Positions 10,962 to 22,214 of a stretch of DNA of 64,000 nucleotides are shown piece after piece; the stretch's first letter is position 1, and each line of letters begins with the position of its first letter. Both the position numbers and the translations under genes were made by a program. Source of the stretch: Scenedesmus sp. ARA3 (lineage: Eukaryota > Chlorophyta > Chlorophyceae > Sphaeropleales > Scenedesmaceae). The notes under the pieces are model-generated. The model did no database searches. It saw only the letters and a program-made list of their open reading frames with translations, and was not told the DNA's origin. The stretch is from contig RWJK01001123.1 in the NCBI GenBank assembly GCA_004335835.1, forward strand, positions 173,089-237,088, given 5' to 3'.

Positions 10962-13900
10962 TCAGTCCCAGCCGTAGCGCTCATCGTCCTCCCAGTTTGT
11001 CTCATCCTGCTTCTGCAGCTGCTTCTTCTTCAGAGCGCCCTGCAGCTCCCGAGGAGAGCGCCGCACAGCATGCCTCGAAAACACACCCTGCTGCCGCTGC
11101 TGATCCGGCCCCACAGTGTCTCTACTGCTGTCCCTCTCCTCACCCCATGACGCTTTGTCATAAGAAGGTGCGTCATCTGGCTGGCTGATGCTAGGTGCTT
11201 GCAGGGAGCCCATCTGCGGCGGCTGCATGTTTCCTGCAAGGCCCGCCGCGCCGGTGAGGTTTCCTGCAAGGCCCGCCTGCTGACTAGGCTCCATGCTGCT
11301 GCCGCTGCTGCTGCTGCTGCTGCTGCTGCCGTTGCTGCTGGCGTGGTAGAAGGTGTTGAGCGGCCGGATGAGCTCCGCCTCGGAAAGGAAGCCATCACGG
11401 TCCCTGCAGTTCAAAACGGTGTGACAATAAGTTGAAACAGCATGGCACAAAATTGATATTGATATTGATATTGATATTGAAATGGCTGTAATGTGTTGGA
11501 TATGTGACGCACAATAGAGTAAGAACCATAGTCAGCAGTCAACACACCGCCTATTACATGACGGTCAGCAGCCGATGCAGCATGTCAAACCCTCGTATAC
11601 TACAATTCTAACACATAAGCGCCGCACCTGTCGAAGCATTGGTAGAGGAAGTCGATCTGGCTGGGTGGCATGGCCCTGCTGCCCAGCGTCTGCACCACCA
11701 GTTGCCGGAAAGCCCGCCGGTCGATGCGCGCGTAGCGGCGCTGCTGCAGCGCGCGCACGATCTCATCAATGTCCTCGATGTTCTGCACCAGCAGCACCCT
11801 GCACAGGAAGCACACCATAACGATATGAGACATCAACACGGCGGCGGAGGAAGTGTGTGCAACCAGTGCTGCATGTAACCAACAACAGTGACGCCGCGGT
11901 GCTGTAGAGATACAACAAAAGTGGCTGGCAGCAGTACACAGCCAACGCGCGGACGCAACTTGAAATCAAGAAAGCCAGCTGTACATGTGTGTACATTTGC
12001 AGCGGTCAACACAGACGCCAAGCAGCAGCAGCGGCAGCAGCAGCAGGGACGGCATCCATGTACCTCAGCATCTTCTGCTCGAACAGCTCATTCTCATGCA
12101 AATTTAACGCAGGGGCAGCAGCAGCAGCAGCATATCGCACCTGAGCATCTTCTGCTCGAACAGCTCGTTCTCGCTGATGCGCCGCCAGTTGCGCGTGTAC
12201 CAGTAGCGTGACAGCGGGTAGGACAGCGCAGCCAGCGCCACGCTCACACCACACACCTGCAGCGGCAGCATGGCGCAAGGAGGCAGCAGCAGCAGCAGTT
12301 TACGGCTTATACAGGCCGCACCACCACGGCAGCAGCAGCAGCAGCACCACCACCACCAGCAGCAGTAGCAGGTAACACTGCATAGAGCACGCGCCAGCAG
12401 CAGCAGCAGCAATAGCCATGCAGCAGCAATAGCCATGCAGCAGCAGCAGCAGCAGCAGCGCCGCAAACCGCGTAGAAGGTAATGCCTGCTTCAGGCCGCT
12501 GCAAGCTAACATTGTAAAGTGACGGCATGCAGAAAGTCAAGTTGTAGCTACTGCTGTTGGCAGCCAGCCAGCTGTGCAGCAGCAGCACCATCGGCAGCAG
12601 CAGTGCTGCTCACCGCAAACATGCCACACCCCAAGCAGCAGCAGCAGCAGCAGCGCCATCAGAACCACTGAAAACAACAAAGCAGCAGCGCTCACCGCGT
12701 AGAAGGTGGCCGGGTCCGCCTCCTCCAGTCCGCTGCCCAGGTTCATGCCGTAGAAGGCCGGCAGAATGGTGGTTGCCATGACGCTGATGTTGAGCATGGA
12801 CAGCCACAGGTTGACCATGATGATGTGGTTGCGGCTGCTGTCCAGCTGCATGTGCCAGATGGACCTGCAGGCATGCACAGATGGGAGATGGAGGGTGCAC
12901 AACATGGTGTTTGTACATGAGCGGGAAGGGAGATCATGTGAATGATGATGTGGTTGCGGCTGCTGTCCAGCTGCATGTGCCAGATGGATCTGCGCATGCA
13001 TATAATTGTGTTTTCAAGTAAGTAGGTGGGGATTGAAGAGCTTGACGACCATGATGATGATGTGGCAGATGCTGTCCAGCTGCATGTGCCAGATGGACCT
13101 GCAAGAGTGTGTTGGAATTGCGCATATAAGAAAGGAAGTCAGCGGCGGACAAGGATTTTTATGACCATGATGATGTGGTTGCGGCTACTGTCCAGCTGCA
13201 TGTGCCAGATGGACCTGCAGGAGTGTGTTGTAGCGTTCAAATCCAAGTTTAAAGTTTAAATTTCAAATTCAAAGGCAGGTGAGCAGGGAGCGAAGAGCAT
13301 CATGACCATGATGATGTGGTTGCGGCTGCTGTGCATCTGCATGTGCCAGATGGACCTACAGGAAACGTGTTGCAGAGTGCATGGGGATGGCATGGTTCAA
13401 AGGATCACAAAAGAGAGCAAAAGCAGACCCTGCAGCAGGTCATGTTGTACTGGTACTTGGATGTTGAGCCCGCAGATCATGCACATGGTTGCAGGATCAT
13501 GCATACATTTGCAAACGTTTGCATACATTTGCATTGGCTCATTTGGATCATTGGAGCATTTGCAGCATGCATACGGTTGCAGGTGAAGAGCTCACACAGC
13601 TGTCCACACTCACACAGCCTGGCACGCCCGCAGAGTGACATGACACCTGCCCAAATGCAGCAACATCTTCACAAACACGTGCTCAATCCCAGCAACCAAT
13701 GCACTGAGTGGAGGCCCCCAAACCCTCACCGCGTGTTCTCCAGGTCTTCCTCAGCCTCGTTGATGGAGCCCTCCAGGGACTGGATCTCACGCTCGTAGCT
13801 CTCCAACATCTCAGTCAGCAGCCGCACCTGCTGCGCGGGGCCGCCAGACTATTGAAAGAGACAGCAGCAGCAGTGGCAGCAGCAGCACCAGCAGCAAGAA

Positions 13901-16086
13901 CGAACGCAGGGAGTCAGCAGCAAGGCATCTCCGTCACCAGCCGCACTTGCTGCGCTGGGCCGCCAGGCCGTCAAGACATGCAACAACAGACAGCAGCTGG
14001 TTTACCATATTAAATCCACAACCACACACCTGAGCAGCATCAGCTCCTGCTGCTGCCAGCAGTCCGCTGGCAGTACCGTTGCCGTTGCCGTTGCTGCTGC
14101 CGTTGAACATGGCCCCGTCACTGCCCCCAGCACCAGCCCTGCAGTGGGCAAGCAGGTGAACAGCCACAGTCTTGTACCATTCTACTTGCAGGAAAGCAGT
14201 GAAACTGGGCAGCATCCGCTGCAGCTGCTGCAGCCACTAAAGAATCATATTACTATTTCCCCGCTTCAGCTGGCAGGGATGTTGTGGGGCAGCGTGGCAC
14301 ATGATAATCAGCAGCGCAGTACAAGCACCATGGTACTGCCAATTGAAGTAGAACGAGTTTGATAGAATCGGCTCGCCCTTGTCTGCTCAGCTGCCTCTCA
14401 CGTGTGGCGACACCTGCGCGCCACCCCCACCTGTACACTGCAGCTCTAAAGGCACCCAGCGTTGTAAAAAACATGTACCAAAACACCCACTGCCCCTGCA
14501 GTGTCACACACAGCATCACTCATACAGCATGACCTGTACAGCATCCATCTCGCACCCACCTGTGCCACTGCAGCTCCACGGGCTCCCACCTCATCACTTG
14601 CACTTTAAAACACACTGCCACTGCAGTGTCACACACAGCGTCACTCATACAGCAGATCCTGTACAACATCTCCCACCCACCTGCAGCGCTGCAGCGCTAC
14701 AGGCACCCAGCGCATGTTCTGCGCAAAGACCCATTGCGCATACAGTGTCACACACCACATATACAGCATAATTCGTAATTCACTCAGCAACACTTCACAT
14801 CATCTCCCACCCACCTGTGCCGCTGCAGTTCCACAGGCACCCAGCGCGTGTGCTGCTTCTGCTGCAGGTGCCACGACAGGCACAGCTCCTGCAGCGTCTC
14901 ATCATCTTCTAGTGCCTGCAAGGGGAATACCGTTACAATTTGCATTTGAAATGTGTTACTTGCAATCAATTTGGCAGGAAGGATGGCACCTCGTTACTGC
15001 TGCTGCAGGTGCCACGACAGGCACAGCTCCTGCAGCGTCTCGTCATCCTCCAGCGCCTGCAAGGCAAGGATGACGGTTATTTTTTGTGTTACTTTCCACA
15101 TTCAAAAAGCAAGTGACAGGTGCGACAGACGGTGCATCAAGACACCAAGCCTGCGCATGTGCATACCACTGTTGCTGGTGCTGCACTTCAGCCGCACGCA
15201 ATACTAGCCAGAATACAAATGCGTGCTGCCAATCAACCATACTGTCCATGCACGCTATGGAGCCTGCCTCCGCATGTATTGCCCCCAGCCATAAAAAGGC
15301 CCCCCACTGCAGCTCCCTGCCTCAAGCACACAACCCAATTCTGTCTCAACAACAGCACCAGTAACAATCAACAACAACGCACCGCCTGTATGGCCTCGCA
15401 GGTTTCTTTCACATCATTCTTCACGCGTGTGAGGAACTTCTGAATGGGTATGAGCTGGTGTGCCCTGTCGATGGCGCCACCCGGCTGTGGCGGCTGGCGC
15501 AGGTCGCTGCCGATGGACTCCAGCATCCAGTTGAGGTGCTGCACCTTGGTGTAGAAGTATTCTGCAATGAAAACAGCAGCAGCAGCAGCATGTTGTTGGT
15601 TGTCCTGCAGCAACATGATGCTCTCCAGCATCTAGTTGAGGTGCTGCACCTTGGTGTGGAGGTACTCTGCAGCGGCAGCAGTTTAACAAAAAAGCACAGC
15701 ATTCAATTGTAACTCCGTATACACTGGGTGCTGCCATTGACACCAAGCCCCACTGAAGCGGAAAGAGCAGCATGTGCCGCTGCAGCCTATCAGTGCAGTG
15801 CTCCCTGCAGACGAAGCTCTGCAACACGACTGTGGTGACTGTGGCTGTAACTGGGATGCAGCCAAGTGTTGGGTGAGGTCCTCTGCTCAGCTGCTGCACG
15901 CTCAAAACAAAGCGAGGACAAGCGCCAGGGCCGTCTCTACAAGGGATCGTACTTAGCCTTCAGCGAAGGTACTGCTGTCTAGCAGCAACAAGAGCAGTGC
16001 GCCTCACCTGCTGTCGCGTCCAGCACCAGCATCTTGAAAGACAGATTATACAGTGACAACACAACATGGCGGTGCAGCACCACTTG

Positions 16087-16147
<61 letters not shown>

Positions 16148-17217
16148 GCGCCACACCTGCGGTTGCGTCCAGCAGCACCTCCAGCACCAGCATCTCAAAA
16201 GGCACATCCTTCAGGTCACTGCTGCCAGCAGCAGCAGCAGCAGACCGCGCCGACGCCTCATCACCAGCAGCAGCAGCAGCAGCCAAACTCCCACCACCCC
16301 TACCGCTGCCTGCGCCTGCACTCACACCACTGCCGCCGCCTGACTGCATTGTAACTCGTGCGCTGCCGCGCTTGGCTGATCCTGCTGCTGCTGCTCGCAG
16401 CAGGTCTGCTGCTGATGCGGCGCGCTCGCAGCTGCCGAGCGTGCTGCTGCTGTCTGCGCTGCTGCTGAAGAGGCCCCGGGCAGCAGCGTGCTGCTGCTCC
16501 TGGTGCTCGTGGATGCGTAGTGCCATTAGGCGCTGGTCGTTGGCCATGAGGATGGCTTGGCTCAGCTTTTGGGTGTCCTGCTGGCGCCTGCACAGCACGA
16601 TTGTGGAGCAGGAAACGCAGACAACAAACTTAAAAATGGCATTTGGCGCTGCTCACTAGACATGAGATGACCTGATTCCGGAGTGTCCCCATTACGCTAA
16701 TATCCATTGTTAGGTTTACACAGGCGGAGGCCAGGGGTTTTTCAATGCTCGTGGATGCGCAGCGCCATTAGGCGCTGGGCGTTGGCCATCAAAATGGCTT
16801 GGCTCAGCTCTTGGGTGTCCTGCTGGCGCCTGCAGGGCAACGCATGAACAGGTTGCACACAGCAAGCGATGCCTATGCAACACAGCAGGGGGCCACAGCC
16901 TTGCATCCGGGCAGCAGGTTGCGGTGAAGCACACATAGCATCTGCACCAACTGCTTTTCAACCTCATGGCTTCCACCTGCCCTTGATGAGCACGGCCTTG
17001 TCAGCGGTGTGATATAGCCTAATCCACCAACCCTAGATGACAAATTCCACTCACGATGACGATGACGATGACAACAACAACATACGTTTGAATACCTGCC
17101 ATAGACCTGCCCCCCACCTGCCCTTGATGAGCACCGCCTTGTCAGCGGTGATGATGGCCTTGACGATCTCCGTCTTGACCAGGATCTTGCCGTCATGCAC
17201 AGCAATCGTGGCGCGCT

Positions 17218-17250
<33 letters not shown>

Positions 17251-17707
17251 GCGGCGGCGGCGGCGGCGACAGGCAGCGCGACAGACAGGAGCGCTGCGTC
17301 AGGCTGCTTGCCTCTGTTGGTTTGCTGCCGCAGTTGAGTTGGTGCATAGACCCCAGGCGAGCAGTGCAGCGCCTCCATGTGTTGGCCACATGCCTGCGCT
17401 CCTGCTGCCTGCTGCTGCTGCTGCCAACCATATCCATGCATTTCACACCTGCGGCGCTGCCAGCCTGCTGATGGGAGCGAAGAGTGTCACATCTCGCGGA
17501 TGCAGGCCCAGCTCCTGACGGCATACAATTTAGCAACTCAGGCACTGTGGCCATCAATGCACTTGTCACACCATACCTGTGGTGCTGCCAGCCTGCTGAT
17601 GGGTGCAAAGAGCGTCACATCTCGCGGGTGCAGGCCCAGCTCCTGAGGCGTGCGCGGCTTGTACTCCTCCATGGCGGCGCCTGACGCATAAAACTCGATG
17701 ACCTGGC

Positions 17708-17756
<49 letters not shown>

Positions 17757-18021
17757 ACCAAGTTGCTCTTATTGTTGAATTTCTATGACCTTGCGGCGGC
17801 GGCAGCAGCAGCGCGGTAGTCGCCCAAGGACCTGTTTTGTTTCTGCAGCAGCCTTCACCAGTACGGCATGATTGGGCACAACTGCTCTCGCCACACAGCA
17901 GCAGCAGGGCCTTCAATGCTGTATGCTTGCGCTTGCAGCACCTGCCGTTGGACGTTGCGTGAGGCAATACTCGGTTTGACGCTGAGAAGATGCATTGTTT
18001 CTGCTGTGACTGGGGCCGCAC

Positions 18022-18052
<31 letters not shown>

Positions 18053-18778
18053 AGCAGCCAGGGAACATCAGGCTGTAGATTCAAACCTAGACTGCATCAA
18101 CATGCCACTCGCCCTGCGCATGCACCACTGCCACCACTGCTGCTGATGCTGCTGCTGCTGCTACTGCTGCTGCTGCTGCCGGTCTCACCTGGAACATGGC
18201 CGACTTGCGCTAGTGCCCTGTACGGTGCTGAAAAGCTGCAACCGCTGCTGCTGCTGCTGCTGCAGCCACACACCACTTGAGCATGAAGCTGTGGACTGAT
18301 ACCTCGACTGCATAAGCCTGTCACCCGCCCTGCGCATGCTTCTGCCGCTGCCGCCGGCCTCACCTGGAACATGAGGCTGTAGATTCAAACCTAGACTGCA
18401 TCAACATGCCACTCGCCCTGCGCATGCACCAGCATGCACCACTGCCATCACTGCTGCTGCTGCTGCTGCTGCTGCCCTCACCTGAAACATGGGCGACTTG
18501 CGCCTGAACCGCAGCCGCACGCCGCCAGCAGCAGTGTCGGTGTCCAGGCGGTATGGGGACAGCACCTCATGAGGCGCATGCTCAGCCTGGTGGTGGTCCT
18601 CATCCACACTGCTGCTGCCAGCAGCTTCATCTGCTGCTGCTGCTTCGTATGGACTGCTGCTGCTGCTGCTGCTGCTGTGTAGCCTTGCATTGAGCTGGTT
18701 GATGCGCATGTGAAGGTCATCAGGCAGTTCATCGCTGTGATGCATCACATGAGGGTGGGGCTGACCACCAGCTGCACC

Positions 18779-18815
<37 letters not shown>

Positions 18816-18880
18816 TTGCTGGCATCCTGTGCGTCATTGCGCTGCTGCTCAAATTTGCTGCTGCTGGTGGGGCTGCCATC

Positions 18881-18920
<40 letters not shown>

Positions 18921-19372
18921 GCAAAGCCCCGCCAGCTAGCGGGGTCATCACGCGCTATACTTCTACTGCTGCTTTGGCCAAACAACGGTAAGCTGCTGGT
19001 TCTAATGCTGCTGCTCTGCCAGTGTGCAGAGCATAGCCCTTGCAAAGGCGGGATGCTGCTGCATCTGTCTGGAGCAGCACTGCAGGTTGGCACCTGCTGC
19101 TGCAGCAGATGTCCTGAAGGCAGCGGCTGCAGGGCACGTGCAGACGTGCATGATGTATGTGATGCGTTGGGCTGCTGACGTGGCTCCTCTGCCGATGTTA
19201 GCGAGTCTACATGCTGGCAGGGTTGCTGCAGGTGTGCGAGCCCTAGTTGCACGATCAGGCGCGAGCAAGCAGCGCAGGCACGTGTCGCGGCGCTGACATC
19301 TTGGTAAAGGCAAGTGTGAAGCGTACGACTAAGTTTCAAGGCGTCCATGTTGCATTTAACTGGGCTGGCCAA
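10962..19372 (-). CDS. MRS2/CorA-type magnesium channel with C-terminal EF-hand
   Basis: Eleven exons in transcript order: 19372-18482, 17702-17577, 17215-17118, 16587-16157, 15561-15383, 14915-14811, 13827-13730, 12864-12696, 12256-12141, 11798-11628 and 11403-10962. Phases join to a 941-residue protein. Features in order are a Ser-rich N-terminus with an Arg-containing, transit-like start; an MRS2 beta/alpha region (VKAIITADKAVLIKGR, then DVPFEMLVLEVLLDATAG); coiled-coil helices (LLTEMLESYEREIQSLEG); TM1 ending in the family signature YGMN at about 681-684; and TM2 at about 700-720. Beyond the usual end lies a helical segment and then a canonical EF-hand loop, DRDRDGFLSEAE, at about 794-805, split by the last intron, followed by a polar tail. 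CorA/MRS2 proteins form pentameric Mg2+ channels, and both termini of MRS2 face the mitochondrial matrix or stroma. The organelle is not certain. At exon 6 the second of two overlapping GTGGG donors keeps the frame. Confidence 0.88.
11454..11482. repeat. (ATTGAT)n hexanucleotide repeat
   Basis: About five units of ATTGAT in the last intron of the magnesium-channel gene. Confidence 0.9.
12055..12102 (-). repeat. Copy of the end of the TM2 exon
   Basis: The end of exon 12256-12141 (encoding ELFEQKMLR, then a donor) is repeated in the following intron at about 12058-12101. Confidence 0.85.
12950..13362 (-). repeat. Four intronic copies of the GMN-exon start
   Basis: On the plus strand the string TCCAGCTGCATGTGCCAGAT plus GGACCTGCAG marks the start of exon 12864-12696. 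Copies occur at about 12967, 13077, 13190 and 13330, that is, upstream in the gene. Spacing is about 110-140 bp, and the flanking bases (ATGATGATGTGGTTGCGGCT) are also repeated. Confidence 0.9.
14436..14712 (-). repeat. Three copies of an exon end with donor, about 120-bp period
   Basis: The plus-strand pattern CCACCTGT, CACTGCAG, then CAGGCACCCAGCG, matching the end of exon 14915-14811, recurs at about 14437, 14559 and 14678. The intervening sequence (TGTCACACACAGCATCACTC) is repeated too. Confidence 0.85.
14994..15064 (-). repeat. Copy of an exon start
   Basis: The bases GTGCCACGACAGGCACAGCT plus CCTGCAGCGTCTCGTCATCC duplicate the start of exon 14915-14811 about 140 bp upstream in the gene, with an intact CAG acceptor. 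Confidence 0.88.
15604..15672 (-). repeat. Copy of an exon start
   Basis: This repeats the start of exon 15561-15383 (plus strand AGTTGAGGTGCTGCACCTTG), about 100 bp upstream in the gene, with a CTGCAG acceptor. Confidence 0.85.
16004..16034 (-). repeat. Copy of an exon end with donor
   Basis: Plus-strand TCACCTGCTGTCGCGTCCAG plus CACCAGCATCTTGAAA repeats the end of exon 16587-16157 (LVLEVLLDATAG). A (CAG)n tract at about 16090-16142 lies between the two. Confidence 0.85.
16742..17005 (-). repeat. Copies of two neighbouring exon edges
   Basis: The bases 16744-16835 repeat the start of exon 16587-16157 almost exactly (RRQQDTQELSQAILMAN in translation). The bases 16974-17003 repeat the end of exon 17215-17118 (plus strand CCTTGATGAGCACGGCCTTG). 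One intron thus holds duplicates of both flanking exons. Confidence 0.88.
17455..17528 (-). repeat. Copy of an exon end with donor
   Basis: This repeats the end of exon 17702-17577 (translation ELGLHPRDVTLFAPISRLAA), about 120 bp downstream in the gene, with a GTGTG donor. Confidence 0.88.
17707..17753. repeat. (CAG)15 microsatellite
   Basis: Directly upstream, in the sense of the magnesium-channel gene, of the acceptor of exon 17702-17577. In transcript sense it is a (CTG)n tract where a polypyrimidine tract would be expected. Confidence 0.9.
18056..18420 (-). repeat. Copies of the first-exon end and adjacent intron
   Basis: Plus-strand TCACCTGGAACATG, matching the donor end of exon 1 near 18482, recurs at about 18185 and 18360. 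The block GATTCAAACCTAGACTGCAT plus CAACATGCCACTCGCCCTGC is duplicated at about 18079 and 18382. Confidence 0.85.
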
Positions 19373-20051
19373 CTGCTAGCCTGCTGCTGTGCCTGAGAGC
19401 GTGAGCGAGCGATGCATCATCTGCTGCATCAACGCACAGTAACATAAACCGCTAAATTAGCAAACTGATATCGTCACCGTGGTCGTAGATACCAGTCGGT
19501 CGTTGAAGGGTGGGGGTTCAACAACACAGCAGTGCCAGTGACAGCAGTACTGTGTCACGCCAGGTCATAGCTCGAGCAGCAACATGGTAGCAGGCCATAC
19601 AGGACATCCTCACGCTGCTTCTCCTGCGTGATCCCAGCAATACAAACGTCTGCAGACACTTGTGTAACGCTGCCGTCACGTGTCCGGTGCTGTGGCCACA
19701 ACAACATGCACCATTGCAAGATCCCAGCGCTGCGGAACCAGTAGCCGCAGCTGCCGGCACAGTATGCTTGCTGCAAAAGATGCTACGCCAGGAAGTTTAT
19801 TCACAGCTTCCCCATGATACAACCCGGATCACAGCCTGTGAAGGATCACTGTCAACTCTGATCACAGCGCTGAGAAAGGAAGCAATCAGCTGCCATGTAG
19901 GTTTGCCTGCACGCCGCTATCAGCTGCCACGGCGGCCTCCTGCTTGGCGTGTTGCCAGACCTGTCTGCTATGTAGTATCCTGCTGCATCCTGCTATTCCT
20001 GTAGCATTCTGCTGGTCTGCAGCGACATGATGCACCTTGCTGTCTAAGGGC
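19373..20051. other. Intergenic, upstream of the magnesium-channel gene
   Basis: This holds the presumed promoter of the magnesium-channel gene and the 3' flank of the glycosyltransferase gene, both on the minus strand. I see no gene or convincing TATA box. Confidence 0.5.
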
Positions 20052-22182
20052 TTACGTGCCCTTCTCCGAGCCCCCCGGGAAGGCCTTGAGAGCGTCCATG
20101 TCCTTGTCCAGGTAGTAGGCAAACACCGCCTTCATGCGCTCGTGCTTGTCAGGGTGGTAGTCTGGCAGGCAGCAGCAGCGGCAGCAGCAGATAGGATGTG
20201 TCAGGTGTTGTTGCTACGGCTTGTGCGCACAATTGTTGAATCTGATGATGGCTGATGCTGAGTGCGCTGTGCTGCAGGCGTCACAGCGTACCACATGCCT
20301 TTTCCAAACCTCAGCAGAGATCTTCCAAAATCTCCCCTGTGCCAAGCACTTGCACGCTACGTTTGTGCTTCACCAGGCGGGAAGCACCACATAGCCAGTG
20401 CATGTGGCAACGGGTGCACAGTGCAGGGCAGGGCTGCGCCTGCAGCCAGCTCTGCACATGTTGTCCAGCTGCAGATCAACCTCGCTGCAGTGCCACACTC
20501 ACTTATATGCACCATGACAGGCATCGCGGTAGTGCCGGCTGCGCGGTGCCGGATGTCCTTGAAGAGCACCTTGCTGTTCATGAACTTGTAGATGCTCATC
20601 ACGCGCACCGACACCTGAGCATTCAGCAGGCACATAAAGGTCATGCCGTCAGTGGTATGTGCAACAGGGGTTTGTGCTTGAATAAGCACCTTGCTGTTCA
20701 TGAACTTGTATATGCTCATCACGCGCACCGTCACCTGAACATTCAGCAAGCACATGGTGCAAGCAGTCAGTGGCTATTGCAACACTCCTCATCACTAACC
20801 CATCAGAGCGTGGTGCAGCAGCAGTAGCAGCCAAGCAAGACGTGTCAATTTGTCTGGAGTAGCTGCGCTGGCTGCGTGCTGCCTGCGGCACGCACAAACC
20901 TGTCGATGCTGTCAAACGGAAGCTAGTGCCGCAACGGATCAGCAACATGCTGAACCCTGTCTCATCTTGATGTTTCAAGCAGGCTCATGGTACATGTATC
21001 AACACACTGTGACAGCATATATCCCACGCATTTGAAGTGGTAGCCGGGCTCACCCCCGGGCTCCTGTAGTTGTCGTGGCTGAGGAAGAAGATCTCCTCGT
21101 TGTACGCAGTCTGGTCCCAGTACTTCTCACGGCTCAGCCGCGTCTCCAGCCGCTGCGTGATTCAGTACACACAGCAGATTGTCAATACAACTGTGGATCT
21201 AGCAGGCGTCCAAAGACGTGTTGTACGCAGTCTGGTCCCAGTACTTCTCACGCGAGAGACGCGTCTCCAGGCGCCGCGTGTTGCAATAAAACACAGGGCA
21301 CACAACATAGGTGTTATACACAGCGCAAACGTTGGGAAGCGTGCTAGTAATGCTGCAGCTCAGCCGCATCTCCAACCGCTGCATACTTGGGCGCAGACAC
21401 ACATCGATACAGCCTAACAGCTGAAATCAAGCAGGTGGGGTCAAGGCGGCAGGCGTGGTCAAGGCGGCAGGCGGGGTCAAGGCGGCAGGCGGGAGCACAT
21501 CAAGAAGATGATGTCTAGGTGTTGCATGCTGCCTGCTGCAGAGGATGGTGCAGGCGTGCCAGGGGGGGCCTCGGCATGTGCCGGAGCACATTGCTGCTGC
21601 AGCGCAGCAGCTGCAGCACAGCATGCACACAGAGCGCTGAGGCTCACGTTCTGCGTCTTGCAACTGTGCTCATAGCACCTTCACAGTGACTGCAGCGTGT
21701 TGCCGGTGCTTTGTTTTGCGATCACTTCAACAAGGCGCACACCTGCATGAGCTCCACGGTCCTGGGGTTGGCTGCCAGGTAGAAGAGCCCGCTGTTGAGG
21801 TTGAAGTGGCTCTCCTTCTGGGCAAACCTGCAGGAAAGGCGAGTGGCAGCAGCAGCAGTTGATGCACAGCGCCAGCGAACACTGTCCGCTGCGCGCCGCA
21901 GGCTTCTGCCTGCTTGTTGTCAGCTCTTGCGCTCACAGCCTCAACCACCAGCGACTCGAGCAGCAACACTAGCAGCTGCCATAGCAGCAGCTACCATAGC
22001 AGCAGCTACCATAGCAGCAGGCACTCTAGCAGCAGCAATCTCAGCAGCAGCGTCAGCAGCAGCAGCAGCCCACCTAGCCCAGCCCATGCTGGGGTCGTCG
22101 AAGCCTTCAATCTGGCCGTACGCGGTCATGGGGTCAAAGCCGTCACTCATGCCCTCCAAGTCGTGGTCCCTGCAAGATAACC

Positions 22183-22214
<32 letters not shown>

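Noticed and set aside
12950..13362. Regularly spaced repeats considered as a CRISPR array
   Set aside because: The repeats are imperfect, match a neighbouring exon plus splice site, and the spacers are themselves related. The genome is eukaryotic.
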